Virus record (IMG/VR): IMGVR_UViG_3300010158_000045
Location: 1 to 64,000 of that record
Length of the DNA stretch: 64,000 nucleotides
Direction: 5' to 3' (one strand)
Origin: a virus
The position numbers and the translations under genes were made by a program. Positions 26,758 to 35,813 of this stretch are shown piece by piece (the first letter of the stretch is position 1; each line of letters begins with the position of its first letter). The notes beneath the pieces are model-generated. The model was not told the origin of the DNA and did no database searches. It saw only the letters and a list, made by a program, of their open reading frames with translations.

Positions 26758-28962
26758 ATGTCATATCAAGTTACATTTACAGACTCCACTAATCCAGCTA
26801 AACCGCCAATTACAGTAGCTGATCAATCACTTAATAGTCAAACTAGTTTGACTTTTGTTGGTAAAAACTATGCTGGATATGCTCCTATTGTTGCTACTGA
26901 TTTTTTACATTTATTAGAAAATTTTGCAGCCGACCATGCCCCGAGCAATCCAATAGAAGGTCAGTTATGGTATGATAATACCAGCGGTGTTCACTTATTA
27001 AAAATTTATGACGGTACAACTTGGACGGCAGCAGGATCGGTTAAGAAAAGTCCTAGCAGTCAGCAACCTCCACCTGCAAATAGTGTTATTGGAGACTTGT
27101 GGGCTGACACAACTAATAGTCAGTTGTATATTTTTACAGGTAGTAACTGGGTATTAGTCGGCCCTCAATTTAGTCAAGGCACATTAACAGGCCCCCAAGT
27201 TGAAAATATTATCGATACATTAAATGTTTCGCACAGTGTTGTTACAATATATTCAAACAATACTCCCGTAGTTATTATCAGTCAGGATTCTTTCACACCA
27301 AAATCTACAATAACCGGATTTATTTCTTTTAATAAAGGTATTAATTTATATACAGATACCGGTGATTTAGGTCTCGAGACCGGGTCAAGTGCGGGTATAT
27401 GGGGAACTGCTCAACAAGCTACTTCGTTAGTTTATAACGGAACTCCAGTTGTAGCAACTAATTTTTTAAGAAAAGACATTGCCGACGTAAGTAGTTTTCC
27501 TATCAGCGTTAGAGCCAACGGTGGTATAACTGTAGGTAGTGCATTAAGTGTCAGCTTGGTAACTGATAACGTTGGTAACGGAGTGTTGTATAATAACTCT
27601 AGTAACAAGAGTATGAGTATACGTGTTACTCAGTCCAATGTTCCATATACTGCACTATACATAGATTCCAGTTTAAAAGTAGGCATTGGGAAAAATAATT
27701 CAAGTCCCCAGGCCACTTTAGATGTGATAGGTCAAGTTAACATTGGAGATGATACTGCCTCTAGTTTGTTGGGCAGATTGCTTGTAAACGGGACTTCGGA
27801 TGTAGGAGCACTCAGTACAGGGTTAGGAGATCCAGGCGGAGCAAGTATACAAACTTTGGGCGGTTTAAGTGTTGCCAAAAGTACCAAATTAGGCGATGAC
27901 ACTACAGTTAACGGACAACTTTATTTAAATTGGATAGACGGTGTTACGGGTATACCTAAGACAGGATCAGCATTACTGCCAGTAACGACTGGAATTTATG
28001 ACATTGGCAGTGCCAGTCTTAGTTTTAGAAACATATACGCTAGTAGTTTTGTAGGAAATTTTACAGGCACGTTTACTGGTACATTACAAGGCAATATTAG
28101 TGGATCTGCCGCACGATTAGCAAGCGCAACAGAGTTTAGTCTTGCAGGTGACGTTGCAAGTAGTGACGGCGGAACAGCGTTCACTGGCCAAACTGTCGAC
28201 GGCAGGGCAATTCTAAACACAGTTATTAGCCCAGACTTTATATCAACTAAATCAGCGGCTACCGATTCGTTTTTAACTGACCAGTTGTTAGTTTATAGAT
28301 CTAACTCAGGTCTTGTTAGTATGTCTAAGTCAGTTTTGTTTAATCATATTCCTCAAATTCCAGTAGGAATTATATTTCCATTTGCTGGCTCGGCCAGTGC
28401 TGTACCTACAGGATATTTATTATGCGATGGCAGTGAAGTTTTGACCTCGGCTTACCCCACGCTGTTCAGCGTAATTGGTTACACATACAAAGCATCCGTA
28501 TCGTTACAGGGACTGGGAACTTTCGGCTTACCAGATCTTCGAGGCAGAGTGCCTTTAGGTAAAGATGACATGGATAATCAAAATGAGATTCCTAGCAACG
28601 ATGGGACCGGCACATTAATAAATGCCGGCGGCGGATCAGCTAACCGAGTATCGGACATTACTGGAAAAACATTAGGAACAGGTTCAGGATTGCAACAAGT
28701 AACAATTCAAACTAGAAATTTACCTGATCACAAACATAATTTAAGCAGTAATGCCGCTCAATACTATGCTCCAGGACTACCTAGTGGTGTTCCAGATCCA
28801 GCGGCAATTCCATCTTACGGTTTACCTAATTTTAGTACTGGTTCGGGACTTCCAAACAGCGGCGGAGTTATTCCAGATCAAAATACAACTTTGGGAAATG
28901 CGCTAAACGTAATGAATCCGTACTTGACTATTAATTATATTATTTACACTGGAGTTATTTAA
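26758..28962 (+). CDS. Tail fibre protein with phage tail collar domain
   Basis: 734 residues. Residues 1-135 are the module shared with the next two genes: a FVGKNYAGYAPIVATDFLHLLENF segment, GQLWYDNTSGVHLLKIYDGT, and GDLWADTTNSQLYIFTGSNW. The middle is beta-helical fibre sequence, including NIGDDTASSLLGRL and IYDIGSASLSFRNIYASSF. A phage tail collar domain lies at about 533-605: PVGIIFPFAGSASAVPTGYL, LCDGSEV, FGLPDLRGRVPLGKD. The C-terminal 130 or so residues are Gly/Ser-rich and end in YLTINYIIYTGVI, as in T4 gp12-like short fibres. The stop codon overlaps the next ATG (TAATG). It is probably a receptor-binding fibre. Confidence 0.85.
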   Translation: MSYQVTFTDSTNPAKPPITVADQSLNSQTSLTFVGKNYAGYAPIVATDFLHLLENFAADHAPSNPIEGQLWYDNTSGVHLLKIYDGTTWTAAGSVKKSPSSQQPPPANSVIGDLWADTTNSQLYIFTGSNWVLVGPQFSQGTLTGPQVENIIDTLNVSHSVVTIYSNNTPVVIISQDSFTPKSTITGFISFNKGINLYTDTGDLGLETGSSAGIWGTAQQATSLVYNGTPVVATNFLRKDIADVSSFPISVRANGGITVGSALSVSLVTDNVGNGVLYNNSSNKSMSIRVTQSNVPYTALYIDSSLKVGIGKNNSSPQATLDVIGQVNIGDDTASSLLGRLLVNGTSDVGALSTGLGDPGGASIQTLGGLSVAKSTKLGDDTTVNGQLYLNWIDGVTGIPKTGSALLPVTTGIYDIGSASLSFRNIYASSFVGNFTGTFTGTLQGNISGSAARLASATEFSLAGDVASSDGGTAFTGQTVDGRAILNTVISPDFISTKSAATDSFLTDQLLVYRSNSGLVSMSKSVLFNHIPQIPVGIIFPFAGSASAVPTGYLLCDGSEVLTSAYPTLFSVIGYTYKASVSLQGLGTFGLPDLRGRVPLGKDDMDNQNEIPSNDGTGTLINAGGGSANRVSDITGKTLGTGSGLQQVTIQTRNLPDHKHNLSSNAAQYYAPGLPSGVPDPAAIPSYGLPNFSTGSGLPNSGGVIPDQNTTLGNALNVMNPYLTINYIIYTGVI

Positions 28963-30632
28963 TGACATATCTGATCACTAAAACAGATGGCTCTACACTA
29001 ACGCAGGTAGCAGACGGAGTATTAGACCAAACAACAACTGACCTTACATTAATTGGAAAAAATGCAAGCGGGTACGGTAATTATATAGATAATAATTTTG
29101 TACATTTATTAGAAAATTTTTCTAATGTAGTTCAACCTATACATCCAATTACTGGACAGTTATGGTTTGACACTAGTGAAAATCGATTAAAAGTATATGA
29201 TGGAATTACATTCAAAGTTAGTGGCGGCACGATTATATCTAATACCACTCCTAGCGGCATAACTGCCGGAGATTTATGGATTGATAGTAATAGACAACAA
29301 CTTTATTTTAATGATGGAACAAGCACAAAACTAGCTGGCCCAATATACACATCAAGTCAGGGCATTACAGGATTTAGTACAGAAGATGTATTAGATACTA
29401 ACAGTATAAGCCGAACAATTCTATTATTATATGTTGCACAAACATTAATTGGAATTTTCAGCAAAGATAATTTTACACCAGCTACACCAATTGGCGGATT
29501 TAGCGGTAGCATAACCGCAGGATTTAATATAGGCACTTATGCTGGCCTTAAATTTACAACTCCAACTACGCAAGCAGATTACTTGCTAGCTCCAGACGGG
29601 TCAAGAAAAACAGCCGCTAATTTTTTAAGTACAACGGATAGTTCTAGTACAACTGGAACAATTACAATTCAAAATACTACACCACTTGTATTAGGTGTAG
29701 GCGCAAATACTGAAATTGATACAACTTCTACTTTATTCCAGATTAAATCAAATACAATAAATCAAAATTTTGGAATTAACACTTTAAATAATAGCGGTCT
29801 TCAAAATAGCGTGTTTATTAATACTGCTAATAAGTATGTTGGAATTTACACAAACACACCTACTAGTACACTAGATGTTAATGGAGATGTTACAGTCGGT
29901 GGTAATCTTACAGTAAAAGGAAGCACTTTAACAATTAGTACAAGTGTAATTAATATTGCTGACAAATTTATTACATTAGGCAAAGTAACTACGCCCAGTA
30001 ACACTACAGCAGACGGCGGCGGCTTTACAATTGCTGGCGGCAACGATACTGACAAACAATTTTTATGGAATTTAAGTAATTTAAGTTTCAACAGCAGTGA
30101 AAATATTAACTTGACTGCTGGCAAATCGTTTAAAGTTGGAGGATTTAGCGTCCTAAGCCAAACTCAATTAGGTACAACAGTTACCAGTGCTCCGGGATTA
30201 GTCAGTGTTGGAACTTTAGCAGGAGTAGGTGTCAGTTACATGACACTTGGCGGCACTGGTACTGAATCAACAATAGCCTATACAAATAGCAGTCAGACTA
30301 ATGGTACCATTTATCTAGTTCCAAAGGGATCGGGTAGCGTAGATATTGGAAATTTTAAGATAACTAACCTAGCCACTCCTACAGCTAATGGAGATGCCGC
30401 AAATAAATCTTACGTAGATACTGCTATTGCTAAGGCACCTTTAGCAATAAGTTTAACAACAACCGGACTAACAAACCCACAAATTGCAGGTAACTATCTA
30501 AGTAAAGTATTTCCGGGAGGCGAGCATCCTGACAACACTATTGCAAGGGTTGTTTGTACTGATGGCGGCACTACTACAGTTAGGCAGTTCCAGTTATTAG
30601 CTGGCACATGGGCATATCAGACTCAATTGTGA
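28962..30632 (+). CDS. Tail fibre protein sharing N-terminal module (556 aa)
   Basis: The first 130 or so residues repeat the architecture of the preceding fibre: LIGKNASGYGNYIDNNFVHLLENF, GQLWFDTSENRLKVYDG, GDLWIDSNRQQLYFNDG. The middle has beta-helix turns such as VDVNGDVTVGGNLTVKGSTL. The C-terminal region contains IGNFKITNLATPTANGDAANKSYVDTAIA, a fibre/trimerisation motif frequent in T4-like proteins. No collar or chaperone domain was recognised. The start overlaps the upstream stop, so translation is coupled. The role as fibre or adhesin is based on these features. Confidence 0.75.
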   Translation: MTYLITKTDGSTLTQVADGVLDQTTTDLTLIGKNASGYGNYIDNNFVHLLENFSNVVQPIHPITGQLWFDTSENRLKVYDGITFKVSGGTIISNTTPSGITAGDLWIDSNRQQLYFNDGTSTKLAGPIYTSSQGITGFSTEDVLDTNSISRTILLLYVAQTLIGIFSKDNFTPATPIGGFSGSITAGFNIGTYAGLKFTTPTTQADYLLAPDGSRKTAANFLSTTDSSSTTGTITIQNTTPLVLGVGANTEIDTTSTLFQIKSNTINQNFGINTLNNSGLQNSVFINTANKYVGIYTNTPTSTLDVNGDVTVGGNLTVKGSTLTISTSVINIADKFITLGKVTTPSNTTADGGGFTIAGGNDTDKQFLWNLSNLSFNSSENINLTAGKSFKVGGFSVLSQTQLGTTVTSAPGLVSVGTLAGVGVSYMTLGGTGTESTIAYTNSSQTNGTIYLVPKGSGSVDIGNFKITNLATPTANGDAANKSYVDTAIAKAPLAISLTTTGLTNPQIAGNYLSKVFPGGEHPDNTIARVVCTDGGTTTVRQFQLLAGTWAYQTQL

Positions 30633-30642
30633 TGCAAAATAG

Positions 30643-30650
30643 AATAAATA
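30643..30650 (+). promoter_or_regulatory. T4 late promoter-like octamer (AATAAATA)
   Basis: AATAAATA lies 23 bp before the ATG at 30674, in the 41 bp gap between two fibre genes. It resembles the site before gp6. Function is inferred. Confidence 0.45.
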
Positions 30651-30673
30651 CACTAGAATAAGGAACGGGCGAC

Positions 30674-32164
30674 ATGTCATATACTATAAACAGATTTAAT
30701 GGAACTCAAGTATCAGTAATTGCTGATGGAACCATTGATTCTACACTAGATCTTAAATTAATTGGTAAGAATTACGCAGGATACGGAGCTGTACAGAACG
30801 AAAATTTTGTATATTTGCTAGAAAATTTTGCCGGCTCCACCCAACCTCCTCGCCCTGTAAGCGGTCAACTATGGTTTGATAGTAACACAAACAAGTTAAA
30901 ATTTTACGATGTTAATGGTAAATTTAGAATTGCAGGTGGTGCAGAGATATCGGCTACTCAACCAACTGGGTTAACTACTGGTGATTTCTGGTGGGATACC
31001 GCTAATCAACAACTTTACTCTTATAACGGCTCTGGATTTACACTAGTAGGTCCGCAAGGTTCTGCAGGCGCAAATACTACTGAATTAAAAACAGCAAGTG
31101 TGTTAGATTCTAATGGTGGCGCCCATACTATTATCAAAGCTATTGATAGTGGCAATGTTATATTCACGATTAGTTCAGATGCTGAATTTACATTAAATTC
31201 TTCAGCTAATGCTATTACAGGATTTACAAAAATACACCAGGGTGTTACCCTAGTTTATTCAAATAACGATTCTCTACCTGGCCAAACTACTAGTAATCAT
31301 AGATTTTGGGGAACAAGTACCAACTCAGATCGCCTGGGTGGACTAAGTGCTAGTAGTTTTATCCAAACTGGAAACGCAATATTCTCAAGTCTAGTTCAGT
31401 TTAGTGATGCAGGTTTTACGGTTGGAGCTACTCCAGCTAAGTTGAAAATTTACAATAATGCCGCTACAACACCTACTTTTATTAATCAAGTAGGCGATAC
31501 ACTTACATTCCAAACAACAGTCAACGCTGTTACTAAAAATCCATTGAATTTAGTGGGCGCAGACATGTTGCCAGGCACAAATTTAACCAACAATATTGGA
31601 TCTTCAACATTACAGTGGAACAATCTTTATGCTAACTATGTATATGGTACAGCACAACAAGCTGACGCTTTGAGTGTTAGTGGAACATATAGAAGTGCAA
31701 GTATAGCCAGTGCCATTAATACCATTGCAGTTCGAGACAGTAACGGCAACTTAAACGCTAATTTGTTCCAAGGAACTGCTACAAGTGCTAATTATGCTGA
31801 CTTGGCAGAAAAATATTTAACAGATGTTGAATTAGAAGCAGGCACTGTAGTAGCTGTTGGCGGCTCTGCAGAAGTTCGAGCAACAGTCTGGGGTGATAGA
31901 GCAGTTGGAGTAGTATCAACAAACCCAGCTTATATGATGAATAGCGAATTAGCCGGAGGAACATATATTGCCCTCAAGGGACGAGTTCCATGTAAAGTTA
32001 CTGGTACTATTAATAAAGGTGATCAATTAGTTGCTACAAACGGCGGCGTAGGTATGTCTATAAACAATGATGTCAGTGCTCCGACACTTTACCCATTCGG
32101 AATTGCGCTAGAAAACTTCGATGGCAGTTCAGAAATTGGCACTATCGAAGTAATCGTACTATAA
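30674..32164 (+). CDS. Tail fibre protein with shared N-terminal module and DLAEKY-type C-terminus
   Basis: 496 residues. The N-terminal 130 or so residues are the third copy of the shared module (LIGKNYAGYGAVQNENFVYLLENF, GQLWFDSNTNKLKFYD, GDFWWDTANQQLYSYNG). The C-terminal 125 residues start NYADLAEKYLTDVELEAGTV and include VWGDRAVGVVSTNPAYMMNS and ALKGRVPCKVTGTINKGDQL. This is a common conserved terminus of aquatic T4-like fibre proteins and resembles peptidase_G2-type domains, some of which self-cleave; cleavage here is not shown. The ribosome-binding site is AAGGAA, about 9 bp before the ATG. Confidence 0.78.
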   Translation: MSYTINRFNGTQVSVIADGTIDSTLDLKLIGKNYAGYGAVQNENFVYLLENFAGSTQPPRPVSGQLWFDSNTNKLKFYDVNGKFRIAGGAEISATQPTGLTTGDFWWDTANQQLYSYNGSGFTLVGPQGSAGANTTELKTASVLDSNGGAHTIIKAIDSGNVIFTISSDAEFTLNSSANAITGFTKIHQGVTLVYSNNDSLPGQTTSNHRFWGTSTNSDRLGGLSASSFIQTGNAIFSSLVQFSDAGFTVGATPAKLKIYNNAATTPTFINQVGDTLTFQTTVNAVTKNPLNLVGADMLPGTNLTNNIGSSTLQWNNLYANYVYGTAQQADALSVSGTYRSASIASAINTIAVRDSNGNLNANLFQGTATSANYADLAEKYLTDVELEAGTVVAVGGSAEVRATVWGDRAVGVVSTNPAYMMNSELAGGTYIALKGRVPCKVTGTINKGDQLVATNGGVGMSINNDVSAPTLYPFGIALENFDGSSEIGTIEVIVL

Positions 32165-32167
32165 ATA
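32160..32167 (+). promoter_or_regulatory. T4 late promoter consensus (TATAAATA)
   Basis: Exact TATAAATA, overlapping the stop codon of the preceding fibre gene and 21 bp before the next ATG at 32189. It is the best match to the T4 late promoter on the plus strand here. Confidence 0.65.
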
Positions 32168-32188
32168 ACATCAACTAAAGGTAAATGT

Positions 32189-33109
32189 ATGGCCGGCCAA
32201 GGTAATTTAATTGTAGCAAACGATTACAACACAATTCAAGCAAAAATCGCATTAGTTCTTGGAACAGGATCGTCAGATTACGGCTATTGTCAACAAGTAT
32301 TAAGCAGTCAAGTTAACAATCTTAACACCAAAATTACAGTTAATCAATGGAATAATCTTCGTACTGATTTATTATTAGCAAGACAACACCAAACAGGCTC
32401 AGATCAAAGTGGCCAACTAGCATTACCAACTAGTAGCACCACTATCAAGGAAGCAGACAGGTCTGCTTATAACACGTTTGCAGATACTATTCTTACTAAT
32501 AGACTAGTTACACCCCCAGCATCTCAATATTCATTAACTACAGTTCCAACTGTAACTCGAACAAACCCTTGGGCAAGTACAGTTAGTTATACACTAACAT
32601 TAAATTTTCCAGGATATACCAGCGGTTCAACAGTAGTATCTGCAATTAATAATGCTAGAGCATTTTTTAATGCCGGCGGACTAGTAAAATTTAGTGCTAG
32701 TTTTTCAAACTATACAACTGATGGGTCGCGAACAGTAAACGAGTCGTGGGCAACTTTGTTAGCAAACATGGGAACAATTACTTTTGGGGCGCATGCTACT
32801 ACTAACACCGGATCGGGCACTCCACAAGCTAAAGGATTTTTTGATCTTACAACAAGCAATCAATTAATGTTTACCAAACTAGTAGATCCAGCATACACTC
32901 CAACTTATAGTCCTAATCAATACGATTTATATGCAAGATTTGGCGCCACCAATGCGCAAATTATTTTTACTCCAACTTGGAGTTACACAGCCGGCGGTAA
33001 TGTGCTGGAAGCTGCCAGTGGAACTTTATCTAGCGTCTCGCAGATAATAACACCTACTGGTTCAAACGTATCAGTTGGTATTCCAACTTACGTAAACTCA
33101 GCTTTATAA
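32189..33109 (+). CDS. Conserved tail-associated structural protein/adhesin (306 aa)
   Basis: The N-terminus MAGQGNLIVANDYNTIQAKIALVLG and WNNLRTDLLLARQHQTG match a family of virion proteins near the fibres of aquatic T4-like phages. The last 180 residues are beta-rich (VSYTLTLNFPGYTSGSTVVSAI, GGLVKFSASFSNYTTDGS). It has its own late promoter-like site and an AAAGGT ribosome-binding site, and is the last gene of the tail block. I cannot name the family precisely; a peripheral adhesin or fibre component is likely. Confidence 0.65.
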   Translation: MAGQGNLIVANDYNTIQAKIALVLGTGSSDYGYCQQVLSSQVNNLNTKITVNQWNNLRTDLLLARQHQTGSDQSGQLALPTSSTTIKEADRSAYNTFADTILTNRLVTPPASQYSLTTVPTVTRTNPWASTVSYTLTLNFPGYTSGSTVVSAINNARAFFNAGGLVKFSASFSNYTTDGSRTVNESWATLLANMGTITFGAHATTNTGSGTPQAKGFFDLTTSNQLMFTKLVDPAYTPTYSPNQYDLYARFGATNAQIIFTPTWSYTAGGNVLEAASGTLSSVSQIITPTGSNVSVGIPTYVNSAL

Positions 33110-33120
33110 TATCTAATCTC

Positions 33121-33149
33121 TTGACAAGCTAATTACTGTAGTGTATTAT
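33121..33149 (+). promoter_or_regulatory. Sigma70-type promoter (TTGACA-N17-TATTAT)
   Basis: TTGACA at 33121-33126 and TATTAT at 33144-33149 with a 17 bp spacer, in the 60 bp gap before the 116-residue gene at 33170. A ribosome-binding site (ACGGAG) follows at 33157-33162. It would let the glycosyltransferase block be expressed by host-type polymerase, independently of the late tail genes. Confidence 0.72.
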
Positions 33150-33169
33150 ATACATTACGGAGTTTATCT

Positions 33170-33520
33170 ATGGACGAAAGAATTGAAAAAGCGTTCGAAA
33201 CTGCCAATTATATGGCCACGCTTTCGAATCAAAAAAGAATAATACAAGAAGAATTTAAGCAACAGCTAATATTTTATATTAATGGTAGCACATTTCAAAT
33301 TACAACAGATTTAATTAGTTACATCAAAACTGTAGTTGATCTTGGCAATACAATTGATGTAGTTTTTATTGATAGTAATGGCGTGCCAGTTCTAATAGAT
33401 GATGTACGGAAATTTTTAGATGATATTTCTTCCTGTTATCTTACAGCATGCCATGATTATATTAAAAAATACAATGATATTCGTGTTAAAAGAAAAATTA
33501 AGGATATTATTGAATTATGA
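33170..33520 (+). CDS. Conserved phage protein of unknown function (116 aa)
   Basis: A mostly helical 116-residue protein starting MDERIEKAFETANYMATLSNQKRII. Proteins with this N-terminal pattern are found in other aquatic T4-like phages. The centre has two beta strands (LIFYINGSTFQITTDLI and DVVFIDSNGVPVLIDDV). It is the first gene after the sigma70-type promoter and overlaps the next gene by 4 bp, so it is the leader of the glycosyltransferase operon. No catalytic motif was seen and the function is unknown. Confidence 0.7.
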   Translation: MDERIEKAFETANYMATLSNQKRIIQEEFKQQLIFYINGSTFQITTDLISYIKTVVDLGNTIDVVFIDSNGVPVLIDDVRKFLDDISSCYLTACHDYIKKYNDIRVKRKIKDIIEL

Positions 33521-34365
33521 GTATCGGCGCAGTGCTTGTTGCTCAGAATAATTCTACTATTGATTATGTCAAGCTGGCAATTTTTTCTGCCCAGAGAATC
33601 AAAGACTTTTTAGATATTCCAGTTAGCATACTAACTGATAGTCGAGGATATGTAGAATCTCAATATCCCAATCATCCATTCGATCAGATCATAGATATTC
33701 CGTTTGGTGAAAATTTCTCTCAACGTAGATTTAATGATGGGTCTTTAACTAGCAAAATCCTTGAATGGAAAAATTTATCAAGATATCGCACTTATGATTT
33801 AAGCCCATATGATACTACTCTGGTAGTTGATGTAGATTATATAATCAATTCTTCTGTGCTAAAATCTGCGTTATATTTGGACTGTCCTTTACAAATTTAT
33901 TCAAATAGTATGGATATAGCTGAATGGAGAGATTTAACAGAATTTCAACGTATCAATCCTTACAGTATTCCTTTTTATTGGGCTACAGTTTTTATTTTTA
34001 ACAAAGGCGCAATTACAGAATCGTTTTTTATGTTGCTAACACATATTAAAGATAATTGGGATTATTATAGAACTTTGTATTGTGTAACCAGTCCTATGTT
34101 TAGAAACGATATAGCATTTAGTATTGCTATACATATTATGGATGGAAAAACATCGGGAGATTTTGCACAAGAATTGCCAGGAAAAATGATTTATGGTAAA
34201 GACACAGATGTACTGATAAGCATAGAAAATACTACAATGAAATTTTTAATAGAAAAGAAAAATTATCTAGGCGAATATACACTGGCCAAAACTCACGGAC
34301 TTGATGTTCATGTTATGAACAAATTAAGTCTTAGTCGATATATAGACGGAGGCACCGGTGTCTAA
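33517..34365 (+). CDS. Glycosyltransferase-like (GT-A fold) phage protein 1
   Basis: 282 residues. It opens with the strand IGAVLVAQNNSTIDYVKLA followed by DIPVSILTDSRG, a Rossmann-like beginning. VVDVDYIIN at about residue 109 is a candidate DxD metal/nucleotide-sugar motif. Later come IPFYWATVFIFNKG and a helix-rich end. The next gene has the same plan, so the two are probably paralogues. The fold resembles GT8-like enzymes, but donor and acceptor are unknown. The start overlaps the previous stop by 4 bp (ATGA), indicating translational coupling. Confidence 0.6.
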   Translation: MSIGAVLVAQNNSTIDYVKLAIFSAQRIKDFLDIPVSILTDSRGYVESQYPNHPFDQIIDIPFGENFSQRRFNDGSLTSKILEWKNLSRYRTYDLSPYDTTLVVDVDYIINSSVLKSALYLDCPLQIYSNSMDIAEWRDLTEFQRINPYSIPFYWATVFIFNKGAITESFFMLLTHIKDNWDYYRTLYCVTSPMFRNDIAFSIAIHIMDGKTSGDFAQELPGKMIYGKDTDVLISIENTTMKFLIEKKNYLGEYTLAKTHGLDVHVMNKLSLSRYIDGGTGV

Positions 34366-35203
34366 AGGATTTTTAATTTTTGCACAAAATACAGATACTG
34401 TCGATTATGTTGAACAGGCGTATGCACTTGCTTTAAGTATTAAACACAGTCAGCAAACTATTAAGAATATTTCGTTAGTTACTAATTCAAAAGTTCCTAA
34501 AAAATATACTAAAATATTTGATCAAATTATTCCAATTCCGTATTTTAAAAAAATAAAAAACAGCCCGTTACATGCAGAACATAGGTATCAATTATACTCC
34601 GCCACGCCCTATACTGAAACAATAGTTTTAGATAGCGACATGCTATTGTCGGAAGATATAACAGATTGGTGGAACTATTGCAGTAATTACGATGTGCATT
34701 TTTGTAGCCATATTACTAACTACAAATTAGAAACAATAGTAGATACAGTACATCGTAAAACATTTATTGAAAATAACTTGCCTAATGTTTATTATGCATT
34801 ACACTATTTTAAAAAATCGGATACAGCCCGGGAGTTTTATAAAATTCTTGAATTTGTTGTTAATAACTGGGAAGGCTGTTATGGCAGATTTGCTTCCGAA
34901 CATTATCAGGATTGGGTAAGTATGGATGTATCTGCCGCCATTGCTATTAAACTTTCTGGTTTAGAAAATGCCGCGTTTAGTAAATTAAATCCTATGCAAT
35001 TTACTCATATGAAAACACCTATTCAAGGATGGCCTGTTGTTCCTGATAGCTGGCAAACTGCTGTGCCTTGTGTCTTAAATAGCAGTGGAAATCTTGTAGT
35101 AGGCAATATACGTCAACATAAACTATTCCACTATGTTGAAAAACATTTTATTAATAAAAAAATATTATCTAAATTAGAAGGACTATTCAATGAAAAAAAT
35201 TGA
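34358..35203 (+). CDS. Glycosyltransferase-like (GT-A fold) phage protein 2, GTG start
   Basis: 281 residues. The start is GTG, chosen because GGAGG lies 4-5 bp upstream and no ATG is better placed. It begins SKGFLIFAQNTDTVDYVEQA, parallel to the preceding protein. TIVLDSDMLLSED at about residue 90 contains a DxD motif, and MDVSAAIAIKLSG and MKTPIQGWP follow, as in nucleotide-sugar-dependent transferases. It overlaps both neighbours by a few bases. It is likely to transfer a sugar, but the acceptor (capsule, LPS, virion protein or DNA base) is unknown. Confidence 0.62.
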   Translation: MSKGFLIFAQNTDTVDYVEQAYALALSIKHSQQTIKNISLVTNSKVPKKYTKIFDQIIPIPYFKKIKNSPLHAEHRYQLYSATPYTETIVLDSDMLLSEDITDWWNYCSNYDVHFCSHITNYKLETIVDTVHRKTFIENNLPNVYYALHYFKKSDTAREFYKILEFVVNNWEGCYGRFASEHYQDWVSMDVSAAIAIKLSGLENAAFSKLNPMQFTHMKTPIQGWPVVPDSWQTAVPCVLNSSGNLVVGNIRQHKLFHYVEKHFINKKILSKLEGLFNEKN

Positions 35204-35813
35204 AGACGGTTTGAGTGCTGAGGATCTAGATAATATTGCAAGACTATCTTTTAATCCAATTTATAGATTATATTTTAATCTTGAGTCGGGCGAAATACTA
35301 GCCTTATCCAACGAGGATCGTTCCGAATATGATCATAACATAATTGTTTCTTATGAACAGTACGAAGCATTTATTACAGGCCGAGAGCATTTTAAAGATT
35401 GGTCAGTTATTAACACTAAAAACGGAGTAGAATTAATACAAAAAGTATTTCAAGGACACACATTTAGAAATAACATGTTTGAATGGATTATAGATCCCCC
35501 GACTAAATCTACAGATTTAGTTGTGCATTGGGATGAGTACAAAAAGCATTGGATTTTTATAATTTCAGATAATGCAAGACAACGTTATTACGATAAAAAA
35601 ATAACTACACCTATAGTTAAATTTTTTATTACATTGCAAAACGATTTTGATTTCTTAATAAGAACTATAGAAATTGAACTAAAACTACTAATAGTAGACA
35701 AGGTTATTGTGCCGTTTGAATTTAATTTAGAATCAAAAATAGATCAAATATCGATCAGTTCTAGAACAGTATTTGATAGTTATGGATTGAAAATATGGAA
35801 AATAAAAAAATAA
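35190..35813 (+). CDS. Conserved phage protein of unknown function (207 aa)
   Basis: 207 residues with strands IYRLYFNLESGEILALSNED near the start and WIFIISDNARQRYYDK in the middle. It ends in a region KFFITLQNDFDFLIRTIEIELK that recurs in other aquatic phage proteins of this gene neighbourhood. No enzyme motif is visible. It lies between glycosyltransferase-like genes and overlaps both (14 and 19 bp), so it is probably an accessory of the same operon. Confidence 0.62.
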   Translation: MKKIEDGLSAEDLDNIARLSFNPIYRLYFNLESGEILALSNEDRSEYDHNIIVSYEQYEAFITGREHFKDWSVINTKNGVELIQKVFQGHTFRNNMFEWIIDPPTKSTDLVVHWDEYKKHWIFIISDNARQRYYDKKITTPIVKFFITLQNDFDFLIRTIEIELKLLIVDKVIVPFEFNLESKIDQISISSRTVFDSYGLKIWKIKK

